Assembly (NCBI RefSeq): GCF_050574275.1
Contig: NZ_CP192260.1
Span: forward strand, 2,170,001 to 2,234,000
Direction: 5' to 3'
Length of the DNA: 64,000 bases
Source of the DNA: Virgibacillus_F flavescens
GTDB taxonomy: Bacteria > Bacillota > Bacilli > Bacillales > Amphibacillaceae
Under the pieces are notes generated by a model, which saw only the letters and a list, made by a program, of their open reading frames with translations, searched no databases and was not told the origin of the DNA. Numbering within the stretch: the stretch's first letter is position 1; the number at the start of each line of letters is the position of its first letter. Of the stretch, positions 45,324 through 52,952 are shown in pieces. Position numbers and translations under genes: made by a program.

Positions 45324-45353
45324 AACTCATGTGTGTAGCATGGGTTTTTTTTT
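45324..45353 (+). terminator. Terminator after short NfeD gene
   Basis: AACTCATG and CATGGGTT pair with one wobble and are followed by nine T. Confidence 0.85.
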
Positions 45354-45368
45354 ATGGAAATAGTTCGC

Positions 45369-45420
45369 TGTAAAAATCCTTTTGTAAATTTAATGTAAAT
45401 TTTTCAGTTGATACTTTACA
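45369..45420. promoter_or_regulatory. Pho-box-like repeats before the Na/Pi cotransporter gene
   Basis: TGTAAA occurs at 45383-45388 and 45394-45399 (11-base period); on the minus strand these read TTTACA-N5-TTTACA, the PhoP direct-repeat pattern. Another TGTAAA lies at 45369. A TTTACA at 45415-45420 with TAATAA 17 bases later is a candidate promoter. Confidence 0.55.
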
Positions 45421-45493
45421 AAGTCAACGATTTCATTTAATAATTAATATGAAACGACAAAAATCAACAAAGGTAGAAGGGATGGAATAACAA

Positions 45494-47119
45494 TTGGATA
45501 TTGATATTCAAAAGCTGATTTTTGAATTTATAGGTGGTCTAGGTATCTTCCTTCTTGGAATTAAATTTATGGGAGAGGGCCTGCAGAAAACAGCTGGAGA
45601 TCGATTAAGAGACATCTTAGATAAATTTACAAGTAATCCATTCCTTGGTGTTTTAGCTGGAATGATTGTAACCATCTTAATTCAAAGCAGTTCAGGAACT
45701 ACTGTTTTAACTGTAGGACTTGTTAATGCAGGTTTTATGACGCTTAGACAAGCAATTGGTGTTATTATGGGTGCTAATATTGGTACCACAGTAACGGCGT
45801 TTATTATTGGTGTTGATTTAGGGGAATATGCATTACCAATTATAGCAGTTGGTTGTTTCTTACTATTCTTCTTTAATAACCAAAAAGTAAGTAATATTGG
45901 ACAAACTATTTTTGGATTTGGTGCGTTATTCTTTGGACTGGAATTAATGAGTAGCGGTATGTCTCCGCTTCGGTCGTTAGAAGCATTTCAAGAATTAACT
46001 ACAAATATGAGCTCAAATCCAGTTTTAGGTGTTGTAATTGGTACATTATTTACTGTTGTCGTACAGAGTTCAAGTGCAACGATCGGTATACTCCAAGGTT
46101 TATTTGCTGAAGGGGCAATAGACTTAAGAGCAGCGATTCCGGTTTTATTTGGTGATAACATAGGAACAACTATTACAGCAGTATTAGCTTCACTTGGAGC
46201 AAGTGTTGCAGCAAAAAGAGCAGCCTATGTGCATGTGTTCTTTAACCTTATTGGAGCAAGTATATTCCTGCTTTTATTAGGATTCTTTACAAAATACGTC
46301 ACCCTTTTACAAGGGCAATTTAATTTAAATCCTGAGATGACCTTGGCATTTGCTCATGGTAGTTTTAACATTGCAAATACCGTTATCCAATTTCCGTTTA
46401 TCGGTGCATTAGCCTGGTTAGTTACAAAAATTATACCTGGTGAAGATATCACTATCCAATATAAACCAAAGCATTTGGACCCTAACATTCTTCAGCAGTC
46501 ACCTAGTTTGGCGCTGGATCAGGCTAAAGCTGAAGTTGTGCGTATGGGCGAGTATGCATCTCAAGGACTTGAGGAGACAAATCAATATTTAGTTACGCAA
46601 CAACAGAAACATTCCGAAACTGCAATGCAAATTGAAGGTGCACTAAACAATCTAGATCGAAAAATCACAGATTATTTAATTGAAATTTCTGCTGGTTCTT
46701 TATCAGAAACAGACAGTCATAAGCATACTGCATTAATGGATTCTGTTCGTGATATTGAACGAATTGGTGATCATTTCGAGAACATTGTAGAGCTTATTGA
46801 TTACAAAATTTCAAATAAAGTTGATCTTACACAGCAGGCGCAAGAGGATTTAAACAATATGTTTGACTTAACAATCCTGACTGTAAGACAAGCAGTTAAA
46901 GCTTTAGATAAAATGGATCGTGAAGATGCTCTTGCCGTTGTACAAAAAGAAGACGAAATAGACAAGATGGAACGTAATTATCGTAAAAAGCATATAATCC
47001 GTGTGAATGAGGGCAACTGCAGTGGTTCTGCAGGTATCGTATTTGTCGATATGATTAGTAACCTTGAGCGGATTGGAGATCATTCCGTAAATATAGCTGA
47101 AGCTGTATTAGGAGAATAA
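45494..47119 (+). CDS. Na/Pi cotransporter with C-terminal PhoU domain
   Basis: The 541-residue protein is an NptA/YjbB-type sodium-phosphate cotransporter. Two inverted Na/Pi repeats carry the QSSS signature (ILIQSSSGTTVLTVG near 55 and VVQSSSATIGILQG near 190) within about eight membrane helices. A cytoplasmic PhoU domain (about 345-540, SVRDIERIGDHFENIVEL and NLERIGDHSVNIAEAV) follows. Start is TTG at 45494 after GAAGGGATGG. Pho-type repeats upstream and the pst-phoU operon 6 kb away suggest phosphate control. Direction of transport is not shown by sequence. Confidence 0.92.
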   Translation: MDIDIQKLIFEFIGGLGIFLLGIKFMGEGLQKTAGDRLRDILDKFTSNPFLGVLAGMIVTILIQSSSGTTVLTVGLVNAGFMTLRQAIGVIMGANIGTTVTAFIIGVDLGEYALPIIAVGCFLLFFFNNQKVSNIGQTIFGFGALFFGLELMSSGMSPLRSLEAFQELTTNMSSNPVLGVVIGTLFTVVVQSSSATIGILQGLFAEGAIDLRAAIPVLFGDNIGTTITAVLASLGASVAAKRAAYVHVFFNLIGASIFLLLLGFFTKYVTLLQGQFNLNPEMTLAFAHGSFNIANTVIQFPFIGALAWLVTKIIPGEDITIQYKPKHLDPNILQQSPSLALDQAKAEVVRMGEYASQGLEETNQYLVTQQQKHSETAMQIEGALNNLDRKITDYLIEISAGSLSETDSHKHTALMDSVRDIERIGDHFENIVELIDYKISNKVDLTQQAQEDLNNMFDLTILTVRQAVKALDKMDREDALAVVQKEDEIDKMERNYRKKHIIRVNEGNCSGSAGIVFVDMISNLERIGDHSVNIAEAVLGE

Positions 47120-47126
47120 AATTCAG

Positions 47127-47164
47127 AAGATTAGCCTCTTTCATTGGAGGCTAATCTTTTTTTT
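47127..47164 (+). terminator. Terminator after Na/Pi cotransporter
   Basis: AGATTAGCCTC and GAGGCTAATCT are exact complements followed by eight T. Confidence 0.95.
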
Positions 47165-47275
47165 ATGGAAAATATGAATTTTAAATTGAAAAGTAGAATA
47201 GAAAGTGCTATAGTTAATGATGTTGCGAAAAACGATTAGGGAATAATGAAATTTAAACTTTCTTTATAAAACATA

Positions 47276-47304
47276 TTGACAGATTTTCCCGAACATGATA
47301 AATT
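47276..47304 (+). promoter_or_regulatory. Promoter of the tRNA cluster
   Basis: Perfect TTGACA (47276-47281), 17-base spacer, TAAATT (47299-47304), about 190 bases before the first tRNA. Confidence 0.75.
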
Positions 47305-47372
47305 ATATCTCGTCGCTAATTAATTCATTACATAATTACTCAAGCGATAATGTACCACTTTGATTCACTAAA

Positions 47373-47393
47373 TTAGAATATTCCACAGTAGCT
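47373..47393 (+). repeat. Partial copy of tRNA-Asn 5' end
   Basis: Twenty of 21 bases match 47488-47508, which spans 9 bases of upstream flank plus the first 12 bases (TCCACAGTAGCT) of the tRNA-Asn gene. The copy breaks off into unrelated TGACCGAATG. Confidence 0.8.
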
Positions 47394-47496
47394 TGACCGA
47401 ATGCATTTGTATTTTATGAGGTCATGCGAGGAACGGTTTGTGTGACAAGCAGGCCCAAGAAAGATTATACTACTATGTTTCACTTATTTAGATTAT

Positions 47497-47571
47497 TCCA
47501 CAGTAGCTCAGAGGTAGAGCAATCGGCTGTTAACCGATCGGTCGTAGGTTCGACTCCTACCTGTGGAGCCA
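47497..47571 (+). tRNA. tRNA-Asn (anticodon GTT)
   Basis: TCCACAG and CTGTGGA form the acceptor stem; the anticodon arm ATCGG-CTGTTAA-CCGAT gives GTT; the T arm has GGTTCGACT. CCA is encoded (75 bases in all). Confidence 0.96.
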
Positions 47572-47574
47572 TAT

Positions 47575-47651
47575 GGCGGTGTAGCTCAGCTGGCGAGAGC
47601 GTACGGTTCATACCCGTGAGGTCGGGGGTTCGATCCCCTCCGCCGCTACCA
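47575..47651 (+). tRNA. tRNA-Met (anticodon CAT, elongator type)
   Basis: GGCGGTG pairs with CGCCGCT; the anticodon arm TACGG-TTCATAC-CCGTG gives CAT. A paired first base and lack of three G-C pairs at the anticodon stem base fit the elongator rather than initiator. CCA is encoded. Confidence 0.94.
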
Positions 47652-47681
47652 ATTTTATATTTGATTTTATCCTTCATTTAT

Positions 47682-47755
47682 GGCGATCGTGGCGAAGTGG
47701 TTAACGCACCGGATTGTGGTTCCGGCATGCGTGGGTTCGAGCCCCACCGGTCGCC
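47682..47755 (+). tRNA. tRNA-His (anticodon GTG)
   Basis: The anticodon arm CCGGA-TTGTGGT-TCCGG gives GTG. G at 47682 is the extra -1 base typical of tRNA-His, opposite C73. The next bases are CCT, so CCA is not encoded and must be added. Confidence 0.94.
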
Positions 47756-47767
47756 CCTTAAATTAAA

Positions 47768-47844
47768 GGACCCTTAGCTCAGCTGGTTAGAGCTATCGGC
47801 TCATAACCGATCGGTCGCAGGTTCGAGTCCTGCAGGGTCCACCA
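47768..47844 (+). tRNA. tRNA-Ile2 (anticodon CAT, lysidine type)
   Basis: GGACCCT pairs with AGGGTCC; the anticodon arm ATCGG-CTCATAA-CCGAT gives CAT. The body resembles the B. subtilis isoleucine tRNA whose C34 is changed to lysidine by TilS to read AUA. CCA is encoded. Confidence 0.85.
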
Positions 47845-47855
47845 TTAATATGCTC

Positions 47856-47948
47856 GGAGGAATACCCAAGTTTGGCTGAAGGGATCGGTCTTGAAAACCG
47901 ACAGGGGTGTCAAAGCCCGCGGGGGTTCGAATCCCTCTTCCTCCTCCA
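47856..47948 (+). tRNA. tRNA-Ser (anticodon TGA)
   Basis: GGAGGAA pairs with TTCCTCC; the arm TCGGT-CTTGAAA-ACCGA gives TGA; a long variable arm is present. The body is nearly that of B. subtilis tRNA-Ser(TGA), but base 73 reads T rather than G before an encoded CCA. Confidence 0.94.
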
Positions 47949-47959
47949 TATACATATTA

Positions 47960-48032
47960 GGCTCAGTAGCTCAGTCGGTAGAGCAAAGGACTGAAAATCC
48001 TTGTGTCGGCGGTTCGATTCCGTCCTGAGCCA
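47960..48032 (+). tRNA. tRNA-Phe (anticodon GAA)
   Basis: GGCTCAG pairs with CTGAGCC; the arm AAGGA-CTGAAAA-TCCTT gives GAA. The sequence after A73 is TCT, so CCA is not encoded. Confidence 0.95.
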
Positions 48033-48045
48033 TCTCTTACTACAA

Positions 48046-48075
48046 AAATCATCAATTATTAATTGGTGATTTTTT
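48046..48075 (+). terminator. Terminator of the tRNA cluster
   Basis: AAATCATCAATT and AATTGGTGATTT pair with one G-T, followed by further T. Confidence 0.85.
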
Positions 48076-48432
48076 ATTTACTTCAAACAGCACCTGTAAA
48101 CTGCAATTGATGCGCCGGCTAGTATATTAGCTGACTTGGATTGTATTTCGGCCGAAGCCGCTAATATTGAGCAGAATATGGCATGTATTCCTGTGCATAT
48201 TTCCACCTGTTCTTTTATCCCACTAGAAACGAAGTATATTAACACACGGCTTGGATTATTATTTATTATGTTTAAAATGCATCGATACGTGAAATAGGAT
48301 AGTAGAGGTTATGAACTGTCATTTGTAAAAATATGCATATAAGTTGCATGTAATTAAAAGCTCTGATAATCTTGCTTAAAAGGTTGAATTACAACCCTTT
48401 TATTTCCATAATATTTGAAGGAGGACGTTACA
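48076..48432. other. Gene-free region upstream of sodA
   Basis: About 350 bases with no supported gene. A hairpin AAAAGGTTG/CAACCCTTTT (48378-48401, one bulge) lies just before the sodA ribosome binding site. I could not place a confident promoter. Confidence 0.6.
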
Positions 48433-49044
48433 ATGGCTAAATTTGAATTACCAGAACTACCTTATGCTTACGATGCTTTAGAACCAACAATTGATAAGGA
48501 AACAATGAACATTCATCATACAAAGCATCATAATGCTTATGTAACTAAAGTAAATGACGCAATTGAAGGTCACTCAGATCTTCAAAACAAATCAATTGAA
48601 GAGTTAGTTTCAAATATGGATGCAGTTCCAGAAAACATCCGCACGGCTGTTCGGAATAATGGTGGCGGTCATGCTAACCACAGCTTATTCTGGAAAGTTT
48701 TATCACCAAACGGTGGCGGCGAACCATCAGGTGAATTAGCAGATAAAATCAATGATAAATTTGGCGGCTTTGACAAGTTTAAAGAGGAATTTGAAAATGC
48801 GGCTAAAACACGTTTTGGATCTGGTTGGGCTTGGCTGGTAGTCAACAATGGCGAACTTGAAGTAACAAGCACACCAAACCAGGACACTCCATTAATGGAT
48901 GGTAAAACTCCAGTGTTAGGACTTGATGTCTGGGAACATGCTTACTATCTTAAATATCAAAACAAACGTCCTGACTATGTTTCAGCTTTTTGGAACGTTG
49001 TTAACTGGGATGAAGTTACAAAAAATTATAATGAAGCTAAGTAA
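48433..49044 (+). CDS. sodA: Superoxide dismutase (Mn type)
   Basis: The 203-residue enzyme dismutates superoxide. Metal ligands are in MNIHHTKHH (about residue 28), HANHSLFW (about 80) and DVWEHAYYL (two ligands, near 163 and 167). GGGHANHSLFW together with NQDTP places the outer-sphere glutamine as in manganese enzymes. ATG at 48433 has GAAGGAGGA upstream. sodA-yqgE-pbpA-pst is the B. subtilis order. Confidence 0.97.
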   Translation: MAKFELPELPYAYDALEPTIDKETMNIHHTKHHNAYVTKVNDAIEGHSDLQNKSIEELVSNMDAVPENIRTAVRNNGGGHANHSLFWKVLSPNGGGEPSGELADKINDKFGGFDKFKEEFENAAKTRFGSGWAWLVVNNGELEVTSTPNQDTPLMDGKTPVLGLDVWEHAYYLKYQNKRPDYVSAFWNVVNWDEVTKNYNEAK

Positions 49045-49050
49045 TAAGAG

Positions 49051-49078
49051 ACGCAGGGTTTTATACCCTGCGTTTTTA
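49051..49078 (+). terminator. Terminator after sodA
   Basis: ACGCAGGGT and ACCCTGCGT are exact complements with a TTTAT-type loop and T5 after. Confidence 0.95.
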
Positions 49079-49223
49079 TTTATACAATAGATCAAAAACC
49101 AAGTTTAACTAGCGGTATAATAAGACATGATAAATAATCGAATTCTTGTTCTGTAGAGAATCTGTTTGTATATCTCTTAGTGAATTGCTCAAACTATGAA
49201 AGACGTAGGAGGGGCAAATTACT

Positions 49224-50495
49224 ATGGAAACATACAAAGTGCGTATTACAAATTACATTAATGAAAACAAAGATTTAACATTTTTATTAATAATTGGTGG
49301 CCTTTATTCATTAGGATTATTTCTTTCAAATACATTTGTGAATATTTATTTATGGAGACAATCTGGCGAATATGTGACAATTGCGCTCTATAATTTGGGT
49401 ATATATATATTTCAGCCGATAACTTTTATTATTGCTGGCAAGATGGCAAAGAAAGTTGATCGTATTGTTGTATTACGTCTAGGGGTAATTTTTTTATCTC
49501 TATTTTTTTTGAGCGTTTTATTTATTGGAGACGCTGCAGCGGAATTTCACATATACTTGGGCAGTTTGTTAGGAATTGGGTTCGGTTTTTACTGGCTGGC
49601 TTTTAACTTATTAACATTTGAGATTACGGAACCAGATACACGTGATGTATTTAATGGTTTTCTCGGAGTTCTTCAATCGTTTGGTGGAATGATTGGTCCG
49701 TTGGTTGCTGGTATAATTATTTCGCGGATGGAAGAAAATTTCGGTTATAAAACAATTTTCACGATTTCCTTTTTCATGTTTATCGGTGCGGTAATCTGCA
49801 GCTTTTTCCTTAGTAAACGTGAAGCGGAAGGTGCATATCATTTTAAACGGATATTGCTTGAACGGAAACACAACCTTAATTGGAGAAAAATATTAAATGC
49901 TCATGTTTTTCAGGGCTTTCGAGAAGGGATCTTTTTATTTGTTATTACCATTTGGGTGTATATAGCTACAGGAAGCGAGCTTGCACTTGGAATGTTTAAT
50001 TTGTTTTTATCCGGACTTTCCTTTATCTTTTACTTTGTGGCAACTAAATTTATTAAACCATCTTTGAGAAAGAAATCCATATTGATTGGTGCCATTATCC
50101 TTTATGCAGCAGTGTACATTCTTATTTTTAATGTGAGTTATTTTGCTTTAATTACATATGCTGTTTTAATCGGTATTGCATATCCGATAATAAATGTACC
50201 ATATGCTTCGCTGACGTATGATGTAATTGGCAAAGCCTGGAGAGCAAGAGATCTGCGTATAGAATATATCGTAGTACGTGAGCTCTATGTGAACATCGGG
50301 AGAGTTGTCTCTATACTTTTTTTTCTGCTGTCCGTCATGCTCTTTAAAGCTGAAGAGATTATACCAATTTTACTAATTACATTTGGCGCAGGACATATTT
50401 TTATCTATTTTTTCATAAAAGATATTCATTTACTTGCAGATGACAATAAAGAAGTCATAAAAAAAGAGGAGATAACCGATGAAAAAAATAGATAA
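49224..50495 (+). CDS. yqgE: Major facilitator superfamily transporter YqgE
   Basis: The 423-residue protein has about 12 membrane helices and an MFS fold, with the loop GKMAKKVDRIVVLRLG between helices 2 and 3 similar to the MFS A motif. It corresponds to YqgE of B. subtilis between sodA and pbpA; no substrate can be inferred. GTAGGAGGGG precedes the ATG. Its last codons overlap a possible 22-codon gene. Confidence 0.88.
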   Translation: METYKVRITNYINENKDLTFLLIIGGLYSLGLFLSNTFVNIYLWRQSGEYVTIALYNLGIYIFQPITFIIAGKMAKKVDRIVVLRLGVIFLSLFFLSVLFIGDAAAEFHIYLGSLLGIGFGFYWLAFNLLTFEITEPDTRDVFNGFLGVLQSFGGMIGPLVAGIIISRMEENFGYKTIFTISFFMFIGAVICSFFLSKREAEGAYHFKRILLERKHNLNWRKILNAHVFQGFREGIFLFVITIWVYIATGSELALGMFNLFLSGLSFIFYFVATKFIKPSLRKKSILIGAIILYAAVYILIFNVSYFALITYAVLIGIAYPIINVPYASLTYDVIGKAWRARDLRIEYIVVRELYVNIGRVVSILFFLLSVMLFKAEEIIPILLITFGAGHIFIYFFIKDIHLLADDNKEVIKKEEITDEKNR

Positions 50496-50547
50496 AATGG
50501 TTAGAAAACGAATTATTAAATGGTATAATAAAGAAAGAGTAATTTAG
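50479..50547 (+). CDS. Possible 22-residue cationic peptide
   Basis: An ATG at 50479, inside the end of yqgE in another frame, has AGAGGAGA seven bases upstream and opens 22 codons (MKKIDKMVRKRIIKWYN then KERVI) before TAG. The product would be basic and amphipathic. The good ribosome binding site and stop between two coupled genes support translation, but the size means chance cannot be excluded. Confidence 0.4.
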   Translation: MKKIDKMVRKRIIKWYNKERVI

Positions 50548-50575
50548 GGACTGTTAAGGTAAAAGGGGGAGAAAC

Positions 50576-52651
50576 ATGGTTAAAAAAAAGAAAAATAGAC
50601 GCGCGCAACTTCCCTTTCGTTTAAACATATTATTTTTTGTGGTGTTTTTATTGTTTTCCGCATTAATATTACAACTAGGGGTAGTCCAGATATTAAATGG
50701 TGAAGAATATCAGAAAGAAGTAGAACGCACAAAAGAGGACACTTCAAGTATTTCAGTACCACGAGGTAGAATTTTAGATCGTAATCACAATGTAGTCGCA
50801 GGCAATAAACCGCTATACGCTATTACATATACTCCAGCTAAAGGTACCACTGCTGAAGACCGTTTAAAAGTTGCGAGGAAATTGGCACCTTTTATAGATA
50901 TGATTCCAGATAAAGATGAACTTACATTAAGAAACAAAAAAGAGTACTGGTATCTATTGAATGTAGATGAAGCAAAGAGTCGCCTATCTGCCAAAGATAT
51001 TGAAGAAATGACTACAAGTGAAGAGTATCAGGCTATTCTCGATAGAATTACCGAAGAAGAGGTAGCTGATTTAACCACTGAGCAAAAAGAGATAATAAAT
51101 ATAAAGTCAGAGTTGGATCAAGCCTCTTCGCTTACACCTCACATCGTTAAAAATGAAGATGTGAAGCCGAAAGAATATGCACAAATTGCTGAACATCTAA
51201 GTGAGTTATCAGGAATTAATGCAACGACTGACTGGGAACGTACCCACCCATATGAAGAAACATTACGGAACATCTTTGGTTCTATAACTACCAGGGATCA
51301 GGGAATTCCGAAAGACCAGGAAGACTATTACATTACTAGAGGATACAGTCGTAACGATCGGGTAGGTATAAGTGGATTAGAAGCAGAATATGAAAGTGTA
51401 CTGAGAGGCAGAAAAGAACAAATCCTATATACTACTAATAAAAATAATGTGATAGTGGATTCTGAAGTAGTGGTGGAAGGTAAGAGTGGTAAAGACCTTG
51501 TGCTGACGATTGATATGGAATTCCAAAAGAAAGTTGATAACATACTTCAGGAAGAGCTGAAAAAAGCGTTAACTACCGAAGACGCATATGGAAATCGGTT
51601 CATGAGGGAGGCATATGCGGTAGTTATGAATCCGAATACTGGAGAACTATTGGCACTTTCTGGTCAACATTATGATAAGAGTGAAAATAAATTTAAAAAT
51701 GTCGCGTACAAAACGATACAATCTGCTTTTGCAGCAGGTTCTACAGTAAAAGGTGCAACAGTACTATCAGGAATTGAATCAGGTGTAATTGAACCAGGTC
51801 AAGTCTTTTATGACAAACCAATTAAAATAAAGGATACACCTGAGAAAAGTTCGTATTCAAATTATAGTTTAGGACCGGTTAATGACATAACAGCAATTCA
51901 AAAATCTTCAAACGTTTATATGTTTCATATCGCGATGCGTATGGCTGGAGATTTTAATTACGTACGGAATGAAAAGCTAAATACTACTACTGTAAAAACA
52001 AATCAGGCTTACTTGAACTTCAGAAATTACTTTAGTCAGTTTGGCCTTGGTGTTTCTACTGGCATCGATTACCCGTCCGAGTCAATAGGTTACGAAGGGG
52101 TAAACAATGCGGGTAAGTTATTAGACTTTGCTATTGGGCAATATGATACTTATACAACTATGCAATTAGCTCAATACGTATCCACGGTAGCAAATGATGG
52201 TTACCGCATTCGCCCAAGATTTTTGCAATCGATTCATCAGCCCTCACGTTTTGACGATCAGTTAGGTCCTGTATATGAAAGTAAAAATACAGATGTATTA
52301 AATAAAATAACAATGGATCAAAAATATCTTGATCGAGTTCAACAGGGTTTTTGGAGAGTGTTCCAGGAGCGCGAAGGTACAGCATATAGCTATTTCGCTG
52401 ATAAAGACTATACATCAGCTGGTAAAACTGGTACTGCTGAGGCAACTTTTGAGGATGATAATGGTATTGCACATGAAACTTTCAATTTAAACCTTATTGG
52501 ATATGCACCGTATGAAGATCCAGAGGTTGCTTTTGCTGTTATAGTTCCTGATACAGGTGGAGAATACCACGTCAACGATGTTATCGGCGAACGTATATTG
52601 GATGCGTATTTTAATTTAAAAGAGAAGAATGATGAAGATGAAAGTGAATAA
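50576..52651 (+). CDS. pbpA: Class B penicillin-binding protein PbpA (transpeptidase)
   Basis: The 691-residue protein has a short cytoplasmic basic stretch, one membrane helix (about 17-37), a PBP dimer domain and a transpeptidase domain. The active-site set is AGSTVKG (serine near 389), SSN near 444 and KTGTAEA near 616. It matches PBP2A of B. subtilis, which cross-links peptidoglycan during side-wall growth and spore outgrowth. AAAAGGGGGAG precedes the ATG. A very strong terminator follows. Confidence 0.94.
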   Translation: MVKKKKNRRAQLPFRLNILFFVVFLLFSALILQLGVVQILNGEEYQKEVERTKEDTSSISVPRGRILDRNHNVVAGNKPLYAITYTPAKGTTAEDRLKVARKLAPFIDMIPDKDELTLRNKKEYWYLLNVDEAKSRLSAKDIEEMTTSEEYQAILDRITEEEVADLTTEQKEIINIKSELDQASSLTPHIVKNEDVKPKEYAQIAEHLSELSGINATTDWERTHPYEETLRNIFGSITTRDQGIPKDQEDYYITRGYSRNDRVGISGLEAEYESVLRGRKEQILYTTNKNNVIVDSEVVVEGKSGKDLVLTIDMEFQKKVDNILQEELKKALTTEDAYGNRFMREAYAVVMNPNTGELLALSGQHYDKSENKFKNVAYKTIQSAFAAGSTVKGATVLSGIESGVIEPGQVFYDKPIKIKDTPEKSSYSNYSLGPVNDITAIQKSSNVYMFHIAMRMAGDFNYVRNEKLNTTTVKTNQAYLNFRNYFSQFGLGVSTGIDYPSESIGYEGVNNAGKLLDFAIGQYDTYTTMQLAQYVSTVANDGYRIRPRFLQSIHQPSRFDDQLGPVYESKNTDVLNKITMDQKYLDRVQQGFWRVFQEREGTAYSYFADKDYTSAGKTGTAEATFEDDNGIAHETFNLNLIGYAPYEDPEVAFAVIVPDTGGEYHVNDVIGERILDAYFNLKEKNDEDESE

Positions 52652-52697
52652 AAAAAGCCTGAATCGCTAAGTAAACTAGCGATTCAGGCTTTTTTTG
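52651..52697 (+). terminator. Terminator after pbpA
   Basis: AAAAAAGCCTGAATCGCTA and TAGCGATTCAGGCTTTTTT are exact complements, 19 bases long. Confidence 0.97.
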
Positions 52698-52773
52698 GCT
52701 GGTAGAAAAGTATAAATTCTTTCTTCCTGCATAAGTGCAACTAAGGCATGGCGGATTAGCCAAGTTTTCTAAC
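52698..52773 (+). repeat. Dispersed intergenic repeat, copy D
   Basis: Blocks in order: GCTGGTAGAAAAGTATAAAT, TCTTTCTTCCTGCATAAGTG, CAACTAAGGCATGGCGGATT and AGCCAAGTTTTCTAAC. The left arm of the second stem and its loop are lost relative to copies C and E. It begins at the T-run of the pbpA terminator. Confidence 0.85.
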
Positions 52774-52854
52774 ACGTGAAGAATGTATAACGGTTTAAAG
52801 CAAATATCAGTGTTCGCTATTAACACTGAGTAGGCTGCGGCTTTTTCTAACAAG

Positions 52855-52908
52855 TTTACATAACCTTTACATTTAATTAATACTGACTTCATAATCCCCT
52901 AGTACAAT
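52855..52908 (+). promoter_or_regulatory. Pho box and promoter of the pst operon
   Basis: TTTACA (52855-52860), TTTACA (52866-52871) and TTAATA (52877-52882) are spaced at exactly 11 bases, the PhoP direct-repeat pattern. TACAAT (52903-52908) is the likely -10 and no good -35 is present, as expected for a PhoP-activated promoter. Confidence 0.82.
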
Positions 52909-52952
52909 AAGAATTGTAGAAAACAATAACAATATGTACAGGGGGATTAAAG

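Larger units (their letters stand above)
47165..47496. other. Leader region before the tRNA cluster
   Basis: It holds the promoter at 47276 and a 21-base sequence at 47373-47393 that repeats the first bases of tRNA-Asn and its upstream flank. No coding frame is supported. Confidence 0.7.

Noticed and set aside
47424..47777. Open frame of 117 codons across the tRNA cluster
   Set aside because: It is made of tRNA-Asn, tRNA-Met and tRNA-His sequence and has no ribosome binding site.
52611..52892. Minus-strand frame of 93 codons after pbpA
   Set aside because: It crosses the pbpA terminator, repeat copy D and the Pho box, and has no ribosome binding site.
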